DNA from: Craterostigma plantagineum
Taxonomy: Eukaryota; Streptophyta; Magnoliopsida; Lamiales; Linderniaceae
Assembly (NCBI GenBank): GCA_027422505.1
Contig: JAPQWV010000658.1
Coordinates: 186,001 to 250,000, forward strand
DNA: 64,000 nucleotides
Reading direction: 5' to 3'
Shown: one piece after another, positions 10,124 through 20,339 of the stretch
Layout: every line of letters starts with the position of its first letter
How positions within the stretch are numbered: the stretch's first letter is position 1
Notes under the pieces: generated by a model
What the model was told of the DNA's origin: nothing
What the model saw: the letters and a program-made list of their open reading frames with translations, nothing else
The model's database searches: none
Position numbers and translations under genes: made by a program

Positions 10124-11796
10124 GGATTTCTTCTTTATCATTTATGACATTGCGTTTGCTTGCGTAGTCACGTGTGTTTCGTTATGACATTGCGCTTATA
10201 ACTATGTTTCTAGTTAATCTTATGACTACTCTTTTCGTGTCTACTGCTCTCTAGCTAGCGCCAGGATACGCCTAATGGATTACAACACGACATTCACGCG
10301 CATAATAAACAACTACGACACGACCACGTAAGGGGAGTCCCGTTCTTTTAAACTCTTTTTCCTTCCCTTTTATCATTTTTTTACGTTGAGGACAACGTCT
10401 GACTTAAGTGTTGGGAGGGGAATTTAGTTTTAGAACTTGCGTGAAAATTTTTAAATTTTTATGACGTGTCCGTGAGTCGTTGAGTTCGTTAGAAAGGCAT
10501 GAATTACTGAATCAGGCATGATTGTTTGCACTTATCTCGAGTTGGTCTGCATTCTATGAAATTCTGTGAGCAATTAGGACATGCATGACTGATTGAATCT
10601 TATCTGCCTGAATAGATATAGCACTGTTTTGAGAGATCCGTACACATAACCCTGTTTCGTGTGAGAGTTTGAGCCTGACGAGCTTACGCTCATTTTTCTT
10701 GGTTGTGTGGCGTGCCTAGTCTATATCTCTCTAGAACTTGCCTGTCTGATGCGTGTTGAAACTGTTTTGGTGTGCGAGTGTGAAAATGATGAGGGCATTA
10801 GGAATCAAGTCCAGGGCCAAAAATTTTCTTAACCATGACGAACCCCATTAGTTGGCCACGTTGAGCCTGAGCCTATTTGTTGCGTACCTCGTATGTTATA
10901 GAAGCCACTGACTCGAATAAACCTCCAGAGATTTTATGAGCCTGAGTTGATTAGAATAAAGCAGAAGTCGAACTTGAAAGTTACTGTTCCAGTATTTGAT
11001 TTGATGTTCTTCTCTGCTATTCGTGAAATGACTCGTCCCTTACTCGATCGTTTTCTGAAATGGCCCGATCCCTTGCATAAGCCTGCCCATAACCCTTTGG
11101 CAAGATATAGGTCTCGGTAATAAGTATCCCTAGGTACATGGCATTCGCTGTGACAATGTATTCTTTGCGACAAAAGCCGAACCTTGATGTTTTTAGGGAA
11201 TAAGGGCAGTGCACAAAAGTAGAGCGTAACCAAGGTGAAAGGGCAGAAAATGAAAGGAAACTGAGTTGAGAGGGTCGAGCAGAAAGTCTAGGATTTCGGA
11301 GCGAGAATGTAGAGTCTTATGTAGGGACGTGTGACTGTCTGTTTGATCATGCTGTATTCTTTGATAATTTTCGATCACGTATCCTAGCTCTAAGATTAAG
11401 TGTTCATTATTTATGCATGCCGCTTCATGATTGTTCGACCCGTTTTCCCCAAAAAGACCCTCAGATTTATACTTGCCCTTTGAATAGTAGAGATGCGATT
11501 AACTTGCAAGTTTATGGTAGGGGTTGGACTAGTGCACGAATTGAGCGACTCATCATATGCTAGCCTATACACTTGAGTGAATTGAGTGAACCCTTGTGAG
11601 GTATGAGTCTCGATTAGCAGTGCGAATGAAAAAAATTCAGGTCGAGAAGTGCAAGTCATTAGTGTAATATCCGTGGTTGTTTGCTTGATTCCTTTTGTGC
11701 TTTCTAGCTCTGACGATAAATTGCAAACAATCGTGCCGTTATCCTAGTTTGATGCCTTACATGATTCCTAATTTACTTGAGGACAAGCAAATGCTT
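10124..11796 (+). other. 3' non-coding region of the Athila-like element
   Basis: About 1.7 kb separates the accessory ORF from the PPT. I see no convincing coding frame. It contains a PPT-like block at 10386-10422 and ordinary mixed-composition sequence. Short minus-strand frames near 10934-11659 have no recognisable motif. Confidence 0.6.
10386..10422 (+). other. Second, internal polypurine-tract-like block
   Basis: The phrase TTGAGGACAA...CTTAAGTGTTGGGAGGGGAA closely follows the layout at the true PPT (11776-11811: TTGAGGACAA...CTTAAGTGTGGGGAGGTC). Two copies of an extended context suggest duplication rather than chance G-richness. It could act as an extra plus-strand primer, which is inference. 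Confidence 0.5.
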
Positions 11797-11811
11797 AAGT
11801 GTGGGGAGGTC
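11797..11811 (+). other. Polypurine tract
   Basis: AAGTGTGGGGAGGTC directly precedes the TG of the 3' LTR and would prime plus-strand synthesis. Confidence 0.8.
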
Positions 11812-11997
11812 TGATAAACGCATTGAAATGCATTTATCGTAGTATTTATTCGGGGTACAATAGAGCTTTAGCAATTAAATTATGCATTTATTCGATATAT
11901 TTACACTTGTTTTATTGTTGAAGGAGCTTAGGACGAGTCTCGGGCGAAAAGGAGCGAAAACGAGGCAAAACGGCGCGAAAAGGGCAACACTGCCCTC

Positions 11998-12304
11998 GGT
12001 CACGGCCAGACGCATCACGCGTCACGGCCGTGACGAGGGACAGCGCGCGATAGAGAGTGGGACGGACGATGGTCACGGCCGTGACGTGCAATGCACGTGG
12101 CCGTGACCAAGGACAGAGAGTATGACGGACGATGGTCACGGTCGTGACGTGCAATGCATGTGGCCGTGACCGAAGGCAGAGAAGCCGACTGATGATGGTC
12201 ACGGCCGTGACCGGCAACGTACTTGGCCGTAACCTTGGGCAGAAAAGGCGAGACGCGGGTGACGTTGGTCACGGCCGTGACGGCCCATGTCCCAGGCCGT
12301 GACC
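11998..12304. promoter_or_regulatory. Palindrome array in the 3' LTR
   Basis: Copies of GGTCACGGCCGTGAC begin at 12021 (GTCACGGCCGTGAC), 12071, 12134 (mutated), 12197 and 12267, each later one followed by a GGCCGTGACC half site. It mirrors 421-724 unit for unit. Confidence 0.8.
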
Positions 12305-12318
12305 GACACGGGAATCAG

Positions 12319-12327
12319 TATAAAAAG
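12319..12327 (+). promoter_or_regulatory. TATA box of the 3' LTR
   Basis: TATAAAAAG has the same position relative to the array as in the 5' LTR. It could drive read-out transcription into 13270 and beyond. Confidence 0.7.
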
Positions 12328-13269
12328 CCCAAATACGACCCCAAAAAAAACACAACTTACCAGAGATCAAATCCAAATCATCTAGGGACGAATTTAGGGC
12401 GAAAAGACAATGAATTACATCCCGGAGCGCAAGAGACGGAGCAACGACGCAATCACGCCGAATTGATCAGAGAATGAAGATTTATCAAGCAAGCATCGAT
12501 AATTCGCCAGTATTCAAGATCATGAGTCTTCCTTCTCTGTTCTCTAATTCCCTCGTTCTCTCGTCTATTATGCGTAGCTAAATCCCGTTTGTGTTTGGGA
12601 TTAGATGAACGCTAGGATTAGTCGTACTTAAAACGTATATTATCGTGACTTTGTGTTTTGACTATTTATCGTTATATGAATATGTTTCGTCGCTTTAATA
12701 TGTCTATGTATTAAAGTGATCCTGTGGAAAAACGTTTAGGGCGACAGCTAAACAACGTTTAGGCCGTTCATAGAAGATAGGATTCGAGTATAGGGCGAAA
12801 GCAAATACTCGATCCTCGCCGTTAGTAATTATTGAACTTTAGATCCCCGCGAGCGTTTAGGGCGACAGCAAATTCGCGAGCGGGTAGGAAATTACTGCGA
12901 TTTAGTCAAGATCATGTAGGAACGATTTTATTGTCTTAGTCGATAACACCTAGCGGGATTCGAATCCCGAGCACATCTTTATTATCTGAAGCTTCGTATC
13001 AGTTTTAAGCGTGTTATTTGAATCTCTAGTTGATTTAGGAGCGATCTGTTAAAGTCGTCAAACAATTTACGTATTTTATTTAGGCTAAATATCGAGTCGA
13101 TAGGTCATTACTAGTACTTGATTTATTCCTTGTGTTCGATACTCGTTTACTCGCGTTGCTGCACTACAAACGATAGGTTCACTGCCTGTCGCACGTTGGT
13201 GATAGTAATTAGGTAATCGTTTTAATTATTACTTGTCGCACTTTTCATTCACACACCACGTGTCGATCA

Positions 13270-13274
13270 GTACC
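13270..13274. repeat. Target-site duplication GTACC (right copy)
   Basis: It matches 240-244. Confidence 0.93.
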
Positions 13275-13908
13275 TCTGGTGTTGACTACCTCATATTAGG
13301 CTACCAGTGTGAAGCGTCCGCGTGGCGTATGAAACCATCTTGGGACAGAAAAGGCGCCCTAGGGTTAGCCTCCCTTGAGTGGGTATTGCCACTTATATTT
13401 ATTTATCCCTTGTGGATTCGAACTCCATGATGGTGCATAGCAAGATAGCCGAGGGCCCTACATGACAAGACAAGGCAAGGGAAAATATTAGGTCTAGGGA
13501 GCATTGGCGCGGATGCCTTTGCAAACTTAGGACACGTGCATGGCATGCATGACTTTCGCTTACTGAGCTTTATAAGCTCATTCCACGTATTTATGTGTTG
13601 TAGGTTCACGAGATCACGGTACGTGATCTTTACGAAGGCGATGCCAAGTTTCGGAGCTTCCAGAGGACTTTTGAGGTGGCAGTGTGTACATGGATGCGAC
13701 CTGAGTGGCGGGCCAATAGATTATTTTGAACACGCATGCGCACTCACCTATGTATTTATGTCCTAAGAACATTTTAATTGTACAGAAGAGTTTCCTTTAT
13801 ATAAAAGGAAAAATTTTGTACGCATTTTCGTATTTAGATTTCATATATATAATATGCAGTCACACAAATTAGTTATAAGAATGGCTGGTGAAAGTCAGGG
13901 GCGCCACA
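13275..13908 (+). repeat. Right part of the interrupted LTR, possibly Tekay/Del-type
   Basis: It continues 1-239 across the Athila-like insertion. The 3' end GTCAGGGGCGCCACA at 13908 has the GGGGCG...ACA character of Ty3 Tekay/Del LTRs, and phrases such as CTTACTGAGCTTTATAAGCTC and TGTTGTAGGTTCACGAG fit that group. A TATA box sits in a hairpin at 13791-13811 (arms TTTCCTTT and AAAGGAAA, loop ATATA). No PBS follows; instead the sequence runs straight into a SIRE-like LTR at 13909, so this looks like a solo LTR inserted there. Its own TSD would be 13909-13913 (GCAAG), with the partner off the left edge. Confidence 0.45.
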
Positions 13909-14078
13909 GCAAGCCTTTCGGATTAGTTTTCTAAATCTTCTCATTAAGCACAATGTTTGTACAACTATTTATACCAAACATACTTGGTATAAATGACAAA
14001 CTAAGTCCTAAACTAAGGACTCTTACAATTACGAAGACAGCTAATTAAATCAATGCACAAGTAAACTGATATCCTACA
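13909..14078 (-). repeat. 3' LTR of B, truncated by the solo LTR
   Basis: On the minus strand it starts TGTAGGATATCAG right after a PPT. It aligns with 31934-32284, 45775-46124 and 59821-60173. About 170 bp of its 3' part are absent here, presumably displaced left of the window by the solo-LTR and Athila insertions. It keeps the TATTTATACCAA/TTGGTATAAAT palindrome at 13966-13994. Confidence 0.75.
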
Positions 14079-14090
14079 ATCTCCCCCTTT
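14079..14090 (-). other. Polypurine tract of B
   Basis: On the minus strand AAAGGGGGAGAT directly abuts the TG of the LTR at 14078. Confidence 0.75.
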
Positions 14091-14121
14091 GTGCTTGATT
14101 TCTCTTTCGTGCTGTCTGTCC

Positions 14122-15990
14122 TCATCGGGCATAGTACGATCTGCGCAAGCCCAGCGCATGCTCAGAATTCCTGAGCATGTTCCTCAGCCCCAGTCGCTCC
14201 TCAATGTCATCATTAGTTCCATTAGGAGCGGCTGTTCTCTCACGTACCTGTAGTTCAGTCTTCAACATCAACCTAGTCTTCTTGCCGATCGGGTTGTGGT
14301 AGGTGATGCCAAGAACTGAGCTGATGTGCACGTGATTATTGGGAAGCGCTTCGATCTCAGGTCCCTTGTTGAGTGGTACGGTCATGTTGACCTTCTTCAT
14401 GTTGCTCTCCAGAGCCATCTGAAGATCGTGCGCTGCGAAGTACTTGACCTGGCGCATCATGTACTGGTAGAGTCCCTCGAGTCCTTTCTTGAAAAAGCCT
14501 TGAGGACCCTTGTATTTCTCCACATATAGTTGGTAGAGGTTGTACACCTCCTCGGCAGGAAGATATGGTAGGTCACTCTCGCTCAATTCCTCTCGAGTCC
14601 TGTTTACCCGCTCAATGGCGTAGTATGGTGCTGGAAGTCCTCCTTTGACACAGAAGACGCAGAGGAGCTGACTCTTATGGGCACTTATAATGACTCTTGG
14701 CTTGTGCTTTAGTCATCCCCAATCTCAGGTCAGGTCCAGGGTGGGTCAGCATCCATAGATGTCATTCTCTTCTGCTGATCCCAGTGGGAGATCCCTCTTA
14801 GCTCGAACTCATTCGGCTTCTTGACCTTGTCCGGTGACCTCCAAATATGCTCTCTAATTTCCTCAAGGAGGGGGATTTATATTCTGATGTTCTCCCAGTG
14901 CGTGTCGATCCGGACGGTTCCTGGCATCTGTCTAGTGGGGGAAACCGCCCATTGCGCAATCAGCTCTGGGAGCCTTGGGAGCTCTTGGTCATGATCTTCA
15001 CCTTCCTGAAGCTCTTCGTCTTTTATAAGCATCAGGTCCACCGAAGCTTGTTGTAAGAATTGACGAACGTCCTTAAGCCATTGTCTTTGATGCTCATCGG
15101 CAGGGAATGGGTCCCTCAAAGATGTACTTGTCGAGGAATTCATGTGGGTTAACGGCATGTCTTGATGGTCCCGATTGGTCTTGAGCAAATGAGGGAGTCG
15201 CTTGAGTTTGAGCCAGGGCCACGAGCATGGCGGCACTTGCTTATTCTTCCGGAAGCAAGGGGCTTGTGAGAATCGTATGTGTAGGCGGAGGTGTCCTTAG
15301 GGTGAAGGATGGTGGGTCGATTTGGATTGTGTGGGTTGTATGAGTGGTGTGGTGCATGGTGTGGCTTGTTTGGGTAGGGTGTGTAGTGGTTTGGGTTTGT
15401 CCGGCTCCAACGCCTGTCTGTTATGCGCCTGCGCCTTGTGTTTGACCTTCGCCTTGGCCACTTAATGAGATCCTAGGCCGTTTCTCCCCTTCATGACAGT
15501 CCTAATCATCTGTCTCGTCATGTCTTCGTCGTGTGCGGGAGCCTTGGCCACGGCAGGATTGAGTAGGTGGCTCGGGGTGATCCACGAGACGCCGGTAGAG
15601 AGACTCTTCTTGAGGCGTTCCGGTGGGAAGGCCTATAAGGCGGGCGAGGAGGATGTCGCTAGGTTATTGGTATAGTATATGGGTTGATGAGGTTAGAGGA
15701 GTCTGCGAGTGGGTTGTGGGGTTGGGTTAGTTGGTGCTGAAGGGCCCTCGAAGACGGGTGCTTTCCCAGTGTCACGCCGGGACGTCTCGATGGCAGCCAA
15801 CACTCTCTCCATCATTTTGTCTTCTATTCTGATGGCTGCAGAGAGAGCTATCTGGAATTGTTCTTCAGTCACGAACTGGACGGACGCCTCCTGGACCAGG
15901 TCGACTGATGTCGCCTGTTGTCAACCCTTGAGCAGACAACGGCTCCTCAGGTTGGCTCGTAGTCACTCGAGATTGTGACTGTTCGAGACT
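14122..15990 (-). pseudogene. 3' half of the B accessory ORF
   Basis: The clearest frame (14586-14122) has SDLPYLPAEEVYNLYQLYVE, KGPQGFFKKGLEGLYQYMMR and HVHISSVLGITYHNPIGKKT, shared closely with 46917-46279. Upstream pieces in other frames include PEEEPSA-like residues, then VNPHEFLDKYIFEG near 15110 and ASVDLMLIKDEELQEGEDHD (frame 15236-14877), again matched near 47560-47150. Several frameshifts and stops separate them. This is the C-terminal part of the extra ORF that SIRE-like Copia elements carry between pol and the 3' LTR. It sits 30 bp from the PPT. Its function is unknown; an envelope-like role has been proposed for SIRE elements, but I see no membrane segments here. Confidence 0.6.
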
Positions 15991-18245
15991 TCGCAGTGAA
16001 AGTTCTCGAGCGAGAAAGTATTTTGATTTATCACTGTGAAATTTTACGACCGAGAAAATTATCAACGAGAGACTAACTCAAACACCGAGAAAATTTCTGA
16101 TCGACCAAAATTGTCGCTACTTTTTTACGATCGTGAAATTTTATCGTCGCAAAATTACATTATCGCCGCTAAAATTTTCGACCGAGAACAAAATTGAAAT
16201 CGAAATAATTGTTTGTGACTGTAAGTTTTGCGCTCGAAAAAATTTTATTCGTCTCTTTAATATTTTGCTCTCATAAAATCAAAATTGCATTTCTCGTTTG
16301 TAAGTAATTGTCGATCTACGTTATTTATCTTACTGACAAAAAAAAATTTTACAATCGAAAATCTTTTACAATGCAAACAGTAACTTAATCAAATTGTGAT
16401 TCAATTGTACTGTTTGCGATCGAAAAAGTTCTTCGACGCCTTTAAACGTTGAAAAACTCAGTTTAGTCTTATCCATTAATCGAACTATAATATCGCAGAA
16501 AATCGAAACAGGCTATGCTCAAAATAATCAAGAGACTTCGAAATTGTCTTAATATGCAGTTTTTAACCTAGATTATACTTAGGGATAGGTCTAAAACACT
16601 GCAAACAAGCATTCGAGTTCTCAGAATATGGACAGACGAAAAATGAACACAGAATCATGCGAAATATTTCAAAATACAGATGCAAATGAAGTTTAAATAC
16701 ACGATAATCCCTTAAATAAGTCAAATCTACCTTCTAAAGACAAAAATCAGAGGAGAAATCGAAAGATTTGAAGGATTTTGACGTTCGTCGTTTGAGAGAA
16801 AAAGTTTTTCGCACGAGAATTTGACTGTTGAATTTTGCGATCGAGGGTTTTAACGTGTATTTAGGGATTTTTGACTACAAGCAATGATTTCGTTTAGTTG
16901 GGCTGACTAGACGTTATACGAGACTTAGTAAATTTAAGCCCATTCCTGTTTACGATCGAGAAACTTACGATCGAGAAATTATCTTTGGTTACTATTTAAT
17001 TTTCCCTCGACAGATTCCGATCGAGAATTTTCATTTGGTTCTTGTTTAATTTTCGCTCGTCAATACGAAAGAAAAAATTACCACTTGGTCCCAAATCAAT
17101 GTTCGCTCGAGAAGCTGCAAATGAAAAATTACAAAATTCGCCCGAATTTCTCGGTAGCAAGTTTTCTAAGTTTTCATATTGACCCTGAGTTCAAAACTTA
17201 ACCACATAATTGCTCCCCCTATGAATGACACTAAATGCAATTAACTCCCTGTCGGAACTGTAGCATCTGGCTCCATGGTCAGTTAGCAAATCTGCGAGAC
17301 TTAGAGCAAAGATGTCGAGAAAGTTAGAGTTAATTTGGAAGCAATTGTACTAATTTGACTTCCCCTGTCTTTGGAAACCAATACCGTAAGCTCCAAATCG
17401 AGACGATTCGTAAAGTCCTTCTCAGAAGTGCGCTGTATAAGGAAAATCAAATTGAAATTTCTGCAACACTTAGAGAAAGATCATCAAAAAGATTTGAAGC
17501 CTAAGGCATAAATTTTGTAAATGCTCCCCCTCAAATGGTGCAGCTCAATTGATTTATCAATCAATTATATAAATAAATCTAAGTAACAATTATTAAGATT
17601 ATGCGATTCATCGCCATTAGCCTAGATACATGGTCCCCTAAACATGTAATCTGTATTTTTGCACGAGGGTATGAGCATGAACAACATATCGCATTTAATC
17701 AATTCCGTATAACTGCAATTTTTTATTTAAATAGCATATCAAAATGAGCGATTTGTTTTTATGTAAATTTAATAAGAAAATTAAGAAGATAAATGAAGAA
17801 TCTATTATTTATCTTATCTATATATAATATTCTTTTTAGTATTATTAATAGTATGGGGTCAGATTATTTTGCTCCGATCATTGTCACTGCTAAAAATTCA
17901 CACAACACTTTGAAAAGATTTTATGCCGTCAAGTCATGTCAGCAGTCTAAAGTCCTAAGTTCAAGTATGATCCATTTCGACAACTCTCACTAGGTTCGCT
18001 CTATCGCTCATTTATTTTGACTAGGAATTTTATATTTATACCGCTCAAGTCAACACATGTCATATTAAGTCAATATACCTGTGATCGAGGCGCTTTTATT
18101 CATTTCGCCTTTGCAAGAGACCGTCGATTTGGAATCACAGGGACTTGAAGGAGTTTGATTGGGCTCTGACTTAGAAGGGAAGGATAATTATTGGGAAAAC
18201 TAAGCTTTTCTTCGTCTTTCGTTCCTTTGTCATTCTCCTTTTCTT
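15900..18245 (-). repeat. Rearrangement copy 1 (direct), spacer with aORF deleted
   Basis: 15900-15995 matches 20311-20400 (CGACTGATGTC...TCAGGTTGGCTCG...GTGACTGTT...GAGACTT). At about 15995 it jumps to sequence matching 22425 onward and then parallels 22425-24560 in the same orientation to about 18245, for example the block near 16740-16900 versus 23160-23330. It thus lacks the ~2 kb of accessory ORF present in copy 3. There is no coding frame; the sequence is dense in CGATCGAGAAA-type motifs. Confidence 0.7.
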
Positions 18246-20310
18246 CTTTTGGGCGAAATTTGTAGTTTCTGATCACAAATTATCGATCGAAAATTAACTT
18301 GGGACCAAATGGCCATTTTTGCTTCAATTTCTCGAGCGAAAATCAAAATAGGTACCAAATTTCTCGATCGCAAATTTTTCGATCCCAAACAATAATGGGC
18401 CTTGAATTTCAAGTGTCGAATAAACGTCTAATCAGCCCATTTAACGAATTTAATTCTTGCAGTCGAAAATTCCCAAATACACGAAAAATAACGGAATAGA
18501 TAAAACATATGTGATCCCTTTAACATTTCGTTAACATAATAAATAACGCTGATCGAAAAAGAACGCTGTTCGAGAAATAACGTTGTCATTCTGGGTCGTT
18601 AACATAATAACGCTGATCGAAAAATAATTACAATCGAGAAATTGATTTTTGATTTTATACAGTAGAAAAGAATACTGAACCGAATAGATAAAACATATGT
18701 GATCCCTTTAAAATTTCGAGCGCAAAACTTACAGTAGAAAATTTCGATTTCAATTTTGTTCTCGGTCGAAAATTTTAGCGGCGAAAAAATAATTTTTCAA
18801 CGATAAAATTTCTTGATCGTAAAAGCACGCAGCGATAATTTGATCGATCGAAAAATTTCTCGATGGTTGACTTAGTCTCTCTTTGACAATTTTCTCGATC
18901 GTAAACTTTCGCAGCGAACCTTTTTAAAATCGAAATCTTTCTCGCTCAATAACTTTCATAGCCAAAAATTTTATTCATGCGCGAAAAATAACTTTGTAGG
19001 GACGAGGCACGTCTGTATGAGTAAGAACGATCTCAGACTTCTGCTCGATCTCCCTCACAGCCAAAATGACGACCCCCTCCCATCAGATATAGAAATGGTG
19101 CATGATTTTTTCCAGATGGGGTACCGTCTGCCGCTCACCAAGCTAGCTCAGATGCAGAGCAACGGGATTCCCCATCCGTGGAAGACACTTTTTGGAATAA
19201 TCAATAAGTGTTTGTCCCCGAAGCACGCAGGCTTCGACAAAGGCAACGGCCACATCCTTCGGATATTCACGGAGTAATGTTCTCGCGAAATTACGATTTC
19301 GCTCAACTGATCTAGAACAACCTCGCAGAACAGATCAGACAGAAGGAGAACAAACGGTCCAAAAATGTGCCGTATGCGAGATGGTTCTCCGTCATCATCC
19401 GACAACAAATGTATATGTACGAGCAGAATATTGCTCGCCTGCCTCTGGGAGGAAACTATCAGCCACCTAGACTCAAGTTCTTCCACAACCCCAAGCTCGC
19501 GGACCTAGCTCAGCCATCGATGGACATTCCGCTCGAGCTGCTACGTCTCGCCGACCACGCGGGAGACGAATATCAGAGATACTGTTGGGAGCATCATTTG
19601 ACTGAGCAGATGATTAGAGGTCCCTCGACAGACTTCAACATTAGCCCTCCACATCCACAACAACAGCCTAGTCCTGAAGACACGATGATTGATGAAGTGG
19701 CTCAGGAACTAGAGCTGGAGCCTCCAACTCACGAGGAAACAGTGCGAGATGTTGAGGCCATCCTAATCGATGCCTTGGCCCAAGAGATGGAACAGGAGGC
19801 TCCACCTGTATCTCTTAGTGCTGAAGTGCCCATCATTGTCGACGTGCTCGAAGAACTTATTGAGGAAGGTCTTCCAGTAGCATAGCACGAGGCAGAAACA
19901 GAGGCTCTAATTTCCACAATACAACCTATCGAGCCTCCAGTGACGGAACCAGCCAGTGAGGATGTAGCACGAGGACTCTCACCTCACACAGCTACCCCAT
20001 CAGACAAGGAGTAGGATGAGGAGATTCGGTTGATTAGAAGGACTCCAAGACGATTGAGCATATCATTCGAGTCCCTCTTCGAAACCATCACCGAACCATC
20101 AGACACAGCACCGACCATCACTCCAAGTGTTGCGGACCCTCCTTCGCTCAATCTTGAGCCGCAGCACGTCACGACGGGACCGAAAACTCCGGTGTCTGCA
20201 GGAACAATCAGAACCAGCCCCAACGCCCATAGAGGAGAATATCCAAGATTTGACTCAAGGATTGGGTGGAAGTCTCGAAGAGTGACAACCTCAAGTGACT
20301 CCGAGCCAAC
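18246..20310 (+). repeat. Rearrangement copy 2 (inverted arm of the palindrome)
   Basis: It is the reverse complement of the 20339-23505 region in three blocks: 18246-18530 to about 23240-23505, 18660-18990 to about 22390-22720, and 19000-20310 to 20339-21695. About 0.5 kb and 0.7 kb of the right arm have no partner here. Identity in the aORF block is roughly nine bases in ten by eye. Confidence 0.75.
19017..20310 (+). pseudogene. Inverted copy of the accessory ORF
   Basis: The plus-strand frame from 19017 (MSKNDLRLLLDLPHSQNDDP...SNGIPHPWKTLFGIINKCLS...FDKGNGHILRI) ends at a stop at 19275-19277. It resumes as MPYARWFSVIIRQQMYMYEQ (19367) through GGNYQPPRLKFFHNPKLADL and an acidic C-terminal region to 19885, then in further frames to 20310. 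It lacks the first ~90 residues of the copy at 21939. It reads opposite to the rest of B. No function can be stated. Confidence 0.65.
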
Positions 20311-20338
20311 CAGGACGACTGATGTCTTCAAAATCCTC
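20311..20338. other. Centre of the large inverted repeat
   Basis: AGGACGACTGATGTCTTCAA and the following bases separate GAGCCAACC (20302-20310) from GGTTGGCTC (20339-20347), so the two arms are only ~28 bp apart. The same CGACTGATGTC phrase occurs at 15907 in unrearranged context, so the spacer belongs to the copy 3 side. Confidence 0.75.
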
Positions 20339-20339
20339 A

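Larger units (their letters stand above)
245..13269 (+). mobile_element. Complete Athila-like Ty3/Gypsy retrotransposon (13.0 kb)
   Basis: Two ~1.45-kb LTRs (TG...CA) with TSD GTACC enclose, in order, a tRNA-Asp-type PBS, gag, protease, RT, RNase H, integrase, a 1.4-kb non-coding block, an accessory ORF, a 1.7-kb 3' non-coding block and a PPT. RNase H before integrase gives Ty3 order. The gag-pro linker, the protease core DLGASINLMP, the FMDD RT motif and the conserved post-pol stretch ending in GGGAGGCAACCCA are typical of the plant Athila lineage. Gag-pol carries about ten frameshifts or stops and a deletion inside RT, so this copy is not autonomous. The LTRs differ at roughly 3 percent of positions by eye, suggesting a fairly recent insertion. 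Confidence 0.92.
11812..13269 (+). repeat. 3' LTR of the Athila-like element
   Basis: It is 1458 bp, TGATAAACGCAT...GTGTCGATCA, matching 245-1687 at about 97 percent by eye. It repeats the palindrome array (11998-12304), the TATA box (12319-12327) and the GGGCGACAGC phrases. Several palindromes have single C-to-T or G-to-A changes not present in the 5' LTR, for example GGTCGTGAC at about 12139 and GGCCGTAACC at about 12225. Confidence 0.93.
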
